From NCBI GenBank assembly GCA_003153335.1, contig PLYG01000446.1, forward strand, positions 1-5,539: DNA of 5,539 bases. Reading direction: 5' to 3'. Numbering within the stretch: the stretch's first letter is position 1; each line of letters starts with the position of its first letter. Position numbers and translations under genes: made by a program. Origin of the DNA: Betaproteobacteria bacterium (lineage in GTDB: Bacteria; Pseudomonadota; Gammaproteobacteria; Burkholderiales; Casimicrobiaceae). The notes under the pieces were generated by a model. That model ran no database searches. It had not been told where the DNA came from and saw only the letters and a program-made list of their open reading frames with translations. Shown here one piece after another: positions 1-5,539 of this stretch.

Positions 1-2316
1 GAGCCGCAGAGCGTGGACGGCGGTCTGTCCGGAGCGGGTAAAACCGCGCTCGATGCGATGAAGCCGCTCTGCACCCTGCGCTATTCGGCCACGCATGTGG
101 ATAAACACCACATGGTCTATCGCCTTGACGCGGTGGACGCGTACGAGAGGAAGCTGGTCAAGCAGATCGAAGTTGCCTCGGCCACCGTAGAAGATGCCCA
201 CAACAAACCGTATGTTCGCCTCGTTAAGGTCGAGAGCAGGCGAGGCACCATTTCAGCACGCGTTGAACTGGACATTCAGTCCGCCAGCGGCGTGAAGCGA
301 CAAGAGGTCACCGTGCAGGACGGCGAAAACTTGGACCAGACCAGCCGGCGAGCGATTTACGCCGACTGCCGCATCGGCGAAATCCGCGTCGAAAAGGGCA
401 ACGAGTTCGTGGAACTGCGCGTGCCTGGCGGCGAGCAGTTCCTCAAGCTCGGACAGGCTTGGGGCGATGTGGACGCGCTGGCCGTGCAATGCGAGATGAT
501 CCGCCGCACGATCCGCGAGCATCTCGACAAGGAGAAGCGCCTGCGCCCGCAGGGCATCAAAGTGCTCTCACTTTTCTTCATTGACGCCGTGGACCGGTAC
601 CGCCGGTACGACGCGGACGGCAACCCCGTGAAGGGTGACTACGCCCTCATCTTCGAGGAAGAGTACCGCCGGGCTGCAAAGCTTCCGGAGTACAACACGC
701 TCTTCAATGAGGTTGACCTAACCCAGGCCGCCGCAGAGGTGCACGATGGCTACTTCTCCATCGACAAGAAGGGTGGCTGGACTGACACCGAGGAGAACAA
801 CCAGGGCAATCGTGACAATGCCGAGCGGGCGTACAACCTGATCATGAAAGAGAAGGAGAGGCTGCTGTCTTTCGAGACGCCGCTCACGTTCATCTTCTCC
901 CACTCGGCGCTGCGTGAAGGCTGGGACAATCCCAACATTTTCCAAATATGCGCGTTGCGTGAGATGGGGTCGGAACGCGAGCGCCGCCAGACCATCGGCC
1001 GTGGTCTGCGCCTGTGCGTGAACCAGGAAGGCCAGCGCTTGCACGGATTCGAAGTGAACACACTTACAGTGGTTGCCACTGAAAGCTACGAGCAGTTCGC
1101 AGAAAACTTGCAGAAGGAGATCGAGACCGAAACCGGTATTCGTTTCGGCATCGTGGAACCGCATCAGTTCGCGGCCATTGCAGTGTTGGGAGCCGACGGG
1201 CAGTCCGCGCCGCTGGGCGTGGATCGGTCCAAGGCGCTGTGGGAGCACCTTAAAGCGGCCGGGCATATTGACGCCAAGGGCAAAGTACAGGACTCGCTCA
1301 AGCAGGTGCTCAAGGACGGCACCCTCACCGTGCCGGATGCTTTCGCCGCCCAGCTCGACCAGATCACCCTGGTACTGAAGAAGCTCGCAGGGCGCCTGCA
1401 GATCAAGAACGCCGACGAGCGCCGCCAAGTGCGTCCGCGACAGGCCGTGCTGCATGGTGCGGAGTTCAAAGCACTGTGGGACCGCATCAAGCACAAGACT
1501 ACCTACCGCGTGCAGTTCGACAACGAGAAACTGGTGGAGAGCTGCATTGAAGCCATGCGTAAAGCGCCTGCCATTCCGAAGACCCGTCTGCAATGGCGCA
1601 AGGCAGACATCGCCATCGGCAAAGCTGGCGTGGCGGCAACCGAACGCGAGGGGGCGCAGACGGTCGTTCTCGACGAGGGCGACATCGAACTGCCCGATCT
1701 ACTCACTGATCTCCAGGATCGCACCCAACTCACCCGTCGCACTATCCAACGTATCTTGACGGGAAGCCTTCGGCTCGATGACTTCAAGCGCAACCCGCAG
1801 CAGTTCATCGAACTGGCTGCCGACGCCATTAACCGCTGCAAGCGCCTCGCGGTGGTCGACGGCATCAAGTACCAGCGACTGGGTGACGGGCAATATTATG
1901 CGCAGGAGCTGTTTGAGCAGGAAGAGCTAACTGGCTACCTGAAGAACATGCTCGACGCCGTGAAGTCGGTCTACGAGCAAGTCGTCTACGACGCTGGCAC
2001 CGAGGCGGCATTCGCCGACGACATGGAAAAGAACACGGCGATCAAGCTCTACGCCAAGCTTCCTGGCTGGTTTACGGTACCAACACCACTCGGCAGCTAC
2101 AATCCCGATTGGGCGATACTGGTCGAAAAAGACGGCGCTGAGCGATTGTACTTTGTGGTCGAGACAAAGAGCAGCCTGTTCCCCGACGACATCCGCGACA
2201 AGGAAGGCGCCAAGATTGAATGTGGCAAGGCGCACTTCAAGGCGTTGGCGGTTGGAGAATCGCCGGCGAAGTACCTTGTTGCCCGAACACTTACGGACCT
2301 GCTTGCGGCAAATTAG
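1..2316 (+). CDS. res: Type III restriction-modification enzyme, Res (R) subunit, 5'-truncated by window edge
   Basis: This is the ATP-dependent helicase/nuclease subunit of a Type III restriction system. With a Mod methyltransferase it recognises unmethylated sites, moves or signals along DNA using ATP, and cuts. The frame is open from base 1 with EPQS, the end of superfamily-2 motif II (DEPQ in this family), so the true start is upstream; the GTG at 13 is only the first start codon in view. Numbering residues from that GTG: motif III LRYSATH at about 22-28, motif V SALREGWDNPN at about 298-308, motif VI QTIGRGLRL at about 326-334. A C-terminal PD-(D/E)XK nuclease follows, with NPD at 697-699 and VETK at 716-719. 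It ends at TAG 2314-2316. About 770 codons are visible against roughly 950-1000 for the family, so some 200-250 residues, including Walker A, are missing. No internal frameshift is seen. The partner mod gene usually lies just upstream and is not in view. Confidence 0.93.
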   Translation, partial: EPQSVDGGLSGAGKTALDAMKPLCTLRYSATHVDKHHMVYRLDAVDAYERKLVKQIEVASATVEDAHNKPYVRLVKVESRRGTISARVELDIQSASGVKRQEVTVQDGENLDQTSRRAIYADCRIGEIRVEKGNEFVELRVPGGEQFLKLGQAWGDVDALAVQCEMIRRTIREHLDKEKRLRPQGIKVLSLFFIDAVDRYRRYDADGNPVKGDYALIFEEEYRRAAKLPEYNTLFNEVDLTQAAAEVHDGYFSIDKKGGWTDTEENNQGNRDNAERAYNLIMKEKERLLSFETPLTFIFSHSALREGWDNPNIFQICALREMGSERERRQTIGRGLRLCVNQEGQRLHGFEVNTLTVVATESYEQFAENLQKEIETETGIRFGIVEPHQFAAIAVLGADGQSAPLGVDRSKALWEHLKAAGHIDAKGKVQDSLKQVLKDGTLTVPDAFAAQLDQITLVLKKLAGRLQIKNADERRQVRPRQAVLHGAEFKALWDRIKHKTTYRVQFDNEKLVESCIEAMRKAPAIPKTRLQWRKADIAIGKAGVAATEREGAQTVVLDEGDIELPDLLTDLQDRTQLTRRTIQRILTGSLRLDDFKRNPQQFIELAADAINRCKRLAVVDGIKYQRLGDGQYYAQELFEQEELTGYLKNMLDAVKSVYEQVVYDAGTEAAFADDMEKNTAIKLYAKLPGWFTVPTPLGSYNPDWAILVEKDGAERLYFVVETKSSLFPDDIRDKEGAKIECGKAHFKALAVGESPAKYLVARTLTDLLAAN

Positions 2317-2438
2317 ATTTGCGGTTGCGTGCCCGAGGTTCCGGCGCCGTCTTACTTTGTGTCATTGCGCAATTTTGAGCAGCGCGGATGAACAACACCA
2401 GAGCGTGGCCCTGAGCCGCCGGCGGTGCGGAAAAAAGG

Positions 2439-2535
2439 CTAGTCAAGGGAATAAATTTTTCCAGTCGCCGTGTCAATAACTTCAATTCCGGCTTCCCGGT
2501 AGCGCACCCACTCGTCGCCTTCGGGGTTTGTCCAG
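2439..2535 (-). pseudogene. 3' remnant of an unidentified gene interrupted by the IS66 insertion
   Basis: Read on the minus strand from the IS boundary, a frame of 31 codons begins WTNPEGDEWVRYREAG, ends DTATGKIYSLD and stops at TAG (2441-2439). It has no start codon. Followed into the insertion sequence, the frame reaches a stop at 2579-2577 without an ATG, so it is not a free-standing small gene. The composition (acidic, two tryptophans, ordinary codons) looks like the C-terminus of a soluble protein. I infer that the IS entered near the 3' end of a gene convergent with res and that the rest of it lies beyond base 5539. I do not recognise the family. The alternative is a chance open frame, since 31 codons is weak evidence alone. 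Confidence 0.45.
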
Positions 2536-2562
2536 GTAAGTGTCTCCAAATCCCCGTCTTGA
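2536..2562 (+). repeat. Terminal inverted repeat, right end (IRR, downstream of the genes)
   Basis: These 27 bp begin GTAAGTGTCTCC and match the reverse complement of 5513-5539 at 24 of 27 positions, with differences at repeat positions 6, 10 and 23. The match ends after position 27. By IS convention the end distal to tnpA is IRR. It lies 27 bases outside the stop codon of the passenger ORF and is the expected binding and cleavage site for the transposase. Confidence 0.9.
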
Positions 2563-2589
2563 CTGCCCAGCCAACGTCAGGCTAACGAA

Positions 2590-3072
2590 TCAGAGATCGA
2601 TGACGTGGCGCAGCAGCGCGAAGGAGACGCGCCATTCCGTGCCATCGCAGGACACGGTGGCGGTTTTCTGGTTCAGGCGGACGATGGTCCCGACGCGCTG
2701 GATCAGATCGCGTCCTTCAAAGCTCACCGTATCGCCGCGTGCGAACTCCTCGCGGCTGGGCGCTTTGGGCGCTGGTGGCGGCGGCGCCTGGTTCGGGTCC
2801 AGCTGGATCGCCGCATAGGGCACCCACCAGTACTGCGCCGGCGTCTCGGTCAGCATCAGCACTTCTTCGGGCTTGAATTTGGTGATGCGGCCGTGGTGCA
2901 TCCGGTTGAGGTGAAGATTCCAGAATGGAACCTCCTGACCAAGGTGCAGGTGCTGGCGCACGGCCAGGATGCGTGACGGACTGAGCAGCAGGTGATCGAT
3001 GGCCGTACTCAGCCGGAGCAGGTCGAGGTCCGTGGCCTGCTGCAGCGAACTCATCACCTCGTGTAGATCCAT
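2590..3072 (-). CDS. IS66-borne accessory (passenger) protein of unknown function, 160 aa
   Basis: This ORF lies inside the insertion sequence, 76 bases after tnpC and on the same strand, so it is probably the last gene of the transposition operon. I do not recognise a named family. The N-terminal part (about 1-90) looks helical at first and then mixed, with a conspicuous YWWVPYAAIQLD at 81-92. A proline-rich linker, APPPPAPKAP, spans 96-105. The C-terminal part (about 108-158) has the alternating pattern of a small SH3/KOW-like beta barrel: FARGDTVSF, then GTIVRLNQKTATV, then DGTEWRVSFALLRHV. Such barrels often bind nucleic acid or protein, but that is inference here. I chose ATG 3072 because AGAGGG sits just upstream and the frame clears tnpC. 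ATG 3054 (residue 7), with GAGGTG directly before it, is an alternative. The same frame stays open back to an ATG at 3405, but that extension runs out of frame through tnpC and is unlikely to be used. Confidence 0.72.
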   Translation of the reverse strand: MDLHEVMSSLQQATDLDLLRLSTAIDHLLLSPSRILAVRQHLHLGQEVPFWNLHLNRMHHGRITKFKPEEVLMLTETPAQYWWVPYAAIQLDPNQAPPPPAPKAPSREEFARGDTVSFEGRDLIQRVGTIVRLNQKTATVSCDGTEWRVSFALLRHVIDL

Positions 3073-3148
3073 GTCCCTCTGCGCGCGGCGGCGCAGCCAC
3101 AGTGGGGCGCCGCCCCGAGACAGCCATCTTAGCGCCGATCCGCGTCGC

Positions 3149-4672
3149 TCAGGCGACCGGCTTCCAGTTGAACGGCAATAGTTCCGCCAGGCGATCGATG
3201 CGCTGACCAGGCAGGCGGCGCAGCACGTCCTTGAGGTACGCGTAGGGCTCGATGCCGTGGAGCTTGCAGGTCCCCAGCAGCGAGTACAGGGTGGCCGCCA
3301 CATGACCGCCGCGCTCGGCGCCGGCGAAGAGGTACGCCTTCCTCCCCATGGCGATCGGCCGCATCGCCGACTCCAACAGATTGTTGTCCGGGACCAGAAT
3401 GCCACTCTCGGTATAGCGCGTGAGCGCCTGCCAATGGTTCAACGCATAGCCGAATGCCTCACCCAAGGCCCCCTGCGGCAGCAGCGTCGGGTAGTGACCC
3501 TCCAGCCAGCGCCGGAAGTTCGCGAGTACCGGCACGGCCTCCGCCTGCCGGACCTTCAGCTTCTCGTCCGGCGGCTTATCCCTGATGGTCGCCTCGATCC
3601 GGTACAGCTTCGCAATCCAGCCGACGCCCTCGGCCGCGAGGCCGGGCGTCTTCTGGGTCTTGGCAACTTCGAAGAATTTGCGTCGGCAATGTGCGAAACA
3701 ACCGACTTCAATGATCTTCCCGGCGCGGTAAATGGCGTCGTAGGCCGAGTAGGCGTCGGCCTGCAAGTAGCCCTGGTAATCCCGCAGGAATCTGGCCGGG
3801 TATTTCCCTTCGCGGGAGTCGGTAAATTCGAAGACCACCGAGCGCGGATAGTCCACCCAGCCTCCGGTTTCGTTCGGCCGGGCACCGGCTCCCAGATAGC
3901 CCCACATCCGCGCGGTCTTGGTCCGTCCGCGGCCGCCTTCGAGCAACGGCATGGTCGTGTCGTCGCTGTGCAGCCGTGGCGCGGCGAGCGTGTGCGCGAT
4001 CAGCGGCGCGCGCAGGACCGCGAGCAGTTCGCCGGCGGCCAGTTTCCATTCGCACAGCGTCGAGCGCGGCAGTTCGACACCGTGGCGCCGGAAGATCAGT
4101 TCCTGCCGATGCAGTGGCAGGTGATCGGCAAAGGTCGCGACCAGGATCTGCGCCAGCAGGCCGGCCCCGGCATTGCTCTTGGGCAGCGGCGAGGGTTGCG
4201 CAAAGGCGGTGCGGATCGTCGAGTCACCGTCCTTATGGCAGGCGTATTTGGCCCGGACATGTTCGATCACGGTCAGTTTCGCCGGGGTGAACTCCAGCGT
4301 CTCCGAGACTTCCTCGCCGATGCGCTCCAGCCGGTCGAACGCCGCCTTCTCCGTCTCCGACAGATCGTACTCGACGCGTTCGCGCGGCAAGTCCTTCGGC
4401 AACGAGGGGCGGCCTTTGCGCTGGCGCTGGTAGCGCACGTCGATCAGGTCCTGCGGCGGGACCGGCAGTTGCTCGGTGTGCACAAACAGATCGGGCTGAC
4501 CGGAGAGCTTCTCGCTCGTGGCACCGAAATGCAGGCGGCGCAAATTCTGCAACTGCTGATGTAGCGATTCGAGGATGGTGGAATATTGGTGATGCAGATC
4601 GCCGATTACGCCGAGCAGAGCATCGACATCACGGGGCAATTTCTGGATGTCGAGAGTGGCGAAAGCGTGCAT
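3149..4672 (-). CDS. tnpC: IS66-family DDE transposase TnpC, 507 aa
   Basis: This is the catalytic transposase of the element, expected to bind the terminal repeats and carry out DNA strand transfer. Layout: an N-terminal helical, leucine-rich segment (about 13-48, a likely coiled coil) followed by RRLHFGATSEKL; a basic linker; the region that is normally a zinc finger (about 100-150); LPLHRQE at 185-191; the DDE core; and a C-terminal tail ending in LAELLPFNW, typical of IS66. Likely catalytic residues are D237 (LHSDDTT), D306 (LQADAYSAYD) and E434 (DNNLLESAMRPI). The length is normal for the family. ATG 4672 is the only sensible start, because an in-frame TGA lies a few codons upstream; no strong ribosome site precedes it. 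There is a 65-base gap after tnpB. Oddly, the zinc-finger cysteines are mostly absent: C145 remains in KYACHKDGD, but no CxxC pair is present. Confidence 0.95.
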   Translation of the reverse strand: MHAFATLDIQKLPRDVDALLGVIGDLHHQYSTILESLHQQLQNLRRLHFGATSEKLSGQPDLFVHTEQLPVPPQDLIDVRYQRQRKGRPSLPKDLPRERVEYDLSETEKAAFDRLERIGEEVSETLEFTPAKLTVIEHVRAKYACHKDGDSTIRTAFAQPSPLPKSNAGAGLLAQILVATFADHLPLHRQELIFRRHGVELPRSTLCEWKLAAGELLAVLRAPLIAHTLAAPRLHSDDTTMPLLEGGRGRTKTARMWGYLGAGARPNETGGWVDYPRSVVFEFTDSREGKYPARFLRDYQGYLQADAYSAYDAIYRAGKIIEVGCFAHCRRKFFEVAKTQKTPGLAAEGVGWIAKLYRIEATIRDKPPDEKLKVRQAEAVPVLANFRRWLEGHYPTLLPQGALGEAFGYALNHWQALTRYTESGILVPDNNLLESAMRPIAMGRKAYLFAGAERGGHVAATLYSLLGTCKLHGIEPYAYLKDVLRRLPGQRIDRLAELLPFNWKPVA

Positions 4673-4737
4673 GCCGAATCAACGAATCGATATGCACGCT
4701 GGTTGACCGAAAGCACTACAAAATTACTGCGTACAAC

Positions 4738-5085
4738 TCATGCTACACGCGAGACGGTGACCGCCGGTAAACGTCGTGCGCGCGATAGGTCAATGCCTTC
4801 GAGAAACGCCATGAGTTCGCCCAGCGACAGACCCTCACGCGCCAGCTCCTCCGGCCGCGGAAAGCGACCGCGTTCGAGCCGCTTGTAGAGCAGAAAGAAA
4901 CCGTGGCGATCCCACCACAACAGCTTCACTTTATTGCGTCGCTTCCCCAGAAAGACAAACACTTGTCCGCCCAACGCATCGGCCGCAAAGACTGGCGCCA
5001 CCATCTGCGCCAAGCCATCGATTTGCTTGCGCATGTCCACCGGCTCGACGCACACGTAGGCGCGTACCGAAGGCAACGGGATCAT
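4738..5085 (-). CDS. tnpB: IS66 accessory protein TnpB (Orf2-like), 115 aa
   Basis: This small protein of the IS66 Orf2 family is needed with TnpA and TnpC for efficient transposition of classical IS66 elements; its biochemical role is not settled. Family hallmarks are VDMRKQIDGLA at 16-26, GGQVFVFLGKRRNKVKLLWWD at 39-59 (the signature core), GFFLLYKRLERGRFPRP at 62-78 and a C-terminal LMAFLEGIDL. The length is normal. ATG 5085 overlaps the tnpA stop as ATGA, and GGGGAAG lies 7 bases before it, so translation is probably coupled to tnpA. An upstream in-frame ATG would add 64 arginine- and alanine-rich residues that only shadow tnpA, so I rejected it. Confidence 0.95.
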   Translation of the reverse strand: MIPLPSVRAYVCVEPVDMRKQIDGLAQMVAPVFAADALGGQVFVFLGKRRNKVKLLWWDRHGFFLLYKRLERGRFPRPEELAREGLSLGELMAFLEGIDLSRARRLPAVTVSRVA

Positions 5086-5456
5086 TGTGTGGCTTCCCCG
5101 CCAATCCGCGCGACGATGGCGTCGACCACCCGCGCCGCGGCGGCGCCCGCCACGCGCACGCGCAGCGTGCCGAGTTCGACTTCGATGGGTGCGGCTACTG
5201 GCGCGACCAGCGGTACCGCCAGAAACCGCTGTGCTGGCTGCGCGATGGCCACCGCTTGCGCTAGTCGCCGGCGCCAATACCCGAACGTGGCCAAAGCAAT
5301 ATCACGCCGCCGGCAGAACTCCACAATCGTCAGCGTCGATCGGCGTTGCGCTGCCATGATCTTCGCCCACTCCGCCGCCGTGTGTCGGGCGCGCTGCCGC
5401 CGACGTTCATCGCTCTCCGCTGTTCGTACCAAACCCAGTGCAACTTTCGTTCGCAT
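5082..5456 (-). CDS. tnpA: IS66 accessory protein TnpA, helix-turn-helix, 124 aa
   Basis: This is the first gene of the IS66 operon and encodes a small, probably DNA-binding protein that works with TnpB and TnpC. A basic N-terminus (about 1-25) is followed by TAAEWAKIMAAQRRS and a helix-turn-helix-like segment, TLTIVEFCRRRDIALATFGYW (about 41-61), then RRRL. This EFCRR...YWRRRL pattern is characteristic of IS66 TnpA. After a proline- and alanine-rich linker, the C-terminal IEVELGTLRVRV (81-102 region) and a final helix complete the usual shape. The start ATG 5456 is preceded by GGAG with a 7-base spacer. It lies 57 bases inside the inner edge of the left terminal repeat. Confidence 0.93.
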   Translation of the reverse strand: MRTKVALGLVRTAESDERRRQRARHTAAEWAKIMAAQRRSTLTIVEFCRRRDIALATFGYWRRRLAQAVAIAQPAQRFLAVPLVAPVAAPIEVELGTLRVRVAGAAAARVVDAIVARIGGEATQ

Positions 5457-5463
5457 CGTCGTT

Positions 5464-5467
5464 CTCC
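5464..5467 (-). promoter_or_regulatory. Ribosome binding site of tnpA
   Basis: GGAG on the minus strand lies 7 bases upstream of the tnpA ATG. It is a good Shine-Dalgarno match and supports the 5456 start. No clear sigma-70 promoter is visible between it and the terminal repeat. Confidence 0.55.
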
Positions 5468-5490
5468 ATCACAAAAAGGGAGTACGACCA

Positions 5491-5504
5491 TGCCGGAACC
5501 GGCA
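5491..5504. repeat. Short inverted repeat in the tnpA leader
   Basis: TGCCGG and CCGGCA face each other across a 2-base spacer, between the left terminal repeat and the tnpA ribosome site. The position, in the presumed promoter or leader of the transposition operon, would suit an operator or a transposase/TnpA sub-terminal site. A six-base repeat can also arise by chance in GC-rich DNA. Confidence 0.35.
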
Positions 5505-5512
5505 CCTTCAAA

Positions 5513-5539
5513 TCAATACGGGGATTTGGGGACGCTTAC
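5513..5539 (-). repeat. Terminal inverted repeat, left end (IRL, upstream of tnpA)
   Basis: Read on the minus strand, these 27 bp begin GTAAGCGTCCCC and match the opposite end (2536-2562) at 24 of 27 positions. GTAAGCG is the classical start of IS66-family ends. The final base of the window is the outermost base of the element, so the flanking target duplication cannot be seen. Confidence 0.9.

Larger units (their letters stand above)
2536..5539 (-). mobile_element. Complete IS66-family insertion sequence, 3004 bp, with passenger ORF
   Basis: Matching terminal inverted repeats bound the tnpA-tnpB-tnpC set that defines classical IS66 elements, all on the minus strand. The ends begin GTAAG, as is typical of the family. 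A fourth ORF lies between tnpC and the 2536 end, which explains a size above the roughly 2.5 kb of a three-gene IS66. All four reading frames are intact and the catalytic triad of TnpC is present, so the copy looks potentially active. IS66 elements usually duplicate 8 bp of target. The 8 bp outside the 2536 end are TTGTCCAG; the other flank is outside the window. The window stops on the last base of the element, which fits an assembly break at a repeated sequence. Confidence 0.93.

Noticed and set aside
31..54. Walker A-like GAGKT near the visible start of Res
   Set aside because: It lies between motif II (EPQ at codons 1-3) and motif III (SAT). In this family the position holds a variable GxGKEALDA-type linker, so it is a look-alike, and the true ATP-binding motif I is upstream of the window.
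718..1593. Minus-strand open frame of 291 codons within res
   Set aside because: It is antisense to conserved helicase motifs of Res and shows no recognisable domain, so it is treated as a shadow frame.
2364..2373. Perfect 10-bp palindrome ATTGCGCAAT downstream of res, considered as terminator or operator
   Set aside because: Without a loop, only about three base pairs could form a hairpin and no proper T-run follows. A single 10-bp palindrome is not enough to call an operator.
2411..2437. CCGCCGGCGG palindrome followed by an A-run, considered as a res terminator
   Set aside because: On the res strand the run is A, not T. On the other strand the T-run precedes the stem instead of following it.
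3073..3405. N-terminal extension of the passenger ORF to an ATG at 3405
   Set aside because: The extension overlaps the end of tnpC out of frame and is tryptophan-, cysteine- and arginine-rich shadow sequence. ATG 3072 has a nearby AGAGGG.
3257..4564. Long plus-strand open frame of 435 codons opposite tnpC
   Set aside because: It lies wholly antisense to the well-supported transposase, its translation is rich in R, Q and G without domain patterns, and such frames are common opposite GC-rich genes.
5470..5525. Possible sigma-70 promoter for tnpA (TTGATT or TTGAAG as -35)
   Set aside because: No -10 hexamer with a convincing match lies 16-18 bases downstream of either candidate.

Overview
The window reads as GC-rich bacterial accessory DNA, most likely from a proteobacterium. 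Codon use is rich in G/C at third positions, and both recognisable systems are common in Beta- and Gammaproteobacteria. I cannot name a species. It has two parts: the end of a Type III restriction enzyme gene, and a complete IS66-family insertion sequence running to the last base.

Positions 1-2316 (+) hold the 3' three-quarters of a Type III restriction-modification Res (R) subunit gene. The frame is already open at base 1 and begins inside helicase motif II (EPQ of the usual DEPQ). The Walker A region and the expected partner mod gene therefore lie upstream of the window. The later helicase motifs and the C-terminal PD-(D/E)XK nuclease are intact.

Positions 2317-2438 are a short non-coding stretch with no convincing terminator or RNA gene. 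Positions 2439-2535 (-) look like the last 31 codons of a gene convergent with res. The IS cuts off its upstream part, which should lie beyond base 5539.

Positions 2536-5539 are an IS66-family element of 3004 bp, bounded by 27-bp terminal inverted repeats (24/27 matching) that start GTAAG. On the minus strand its genes run tnpA (5456-5082), tnpB (5085-4738, ATGA overlap with tnpA), tnpC (4672-3149, the DDE transposase), then an accessory ORF of 160 codons (3072-2590) of unknown function. The extra ORF makes the element longer than a simple three-gene IS66. All four genes point the same way and are closely packed, so they are probably one transcription unit starting just inside the 5539 end.

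The most noteworthy points are the passenger ORF inside the IS, the gene fragment at the insertion junction with a testable 8-bp target-duplication prediction, and a TnpC that has lost most of the cysteines of the usual IS66 zinc-binding motif. I did not find evidence for a wholly new system.
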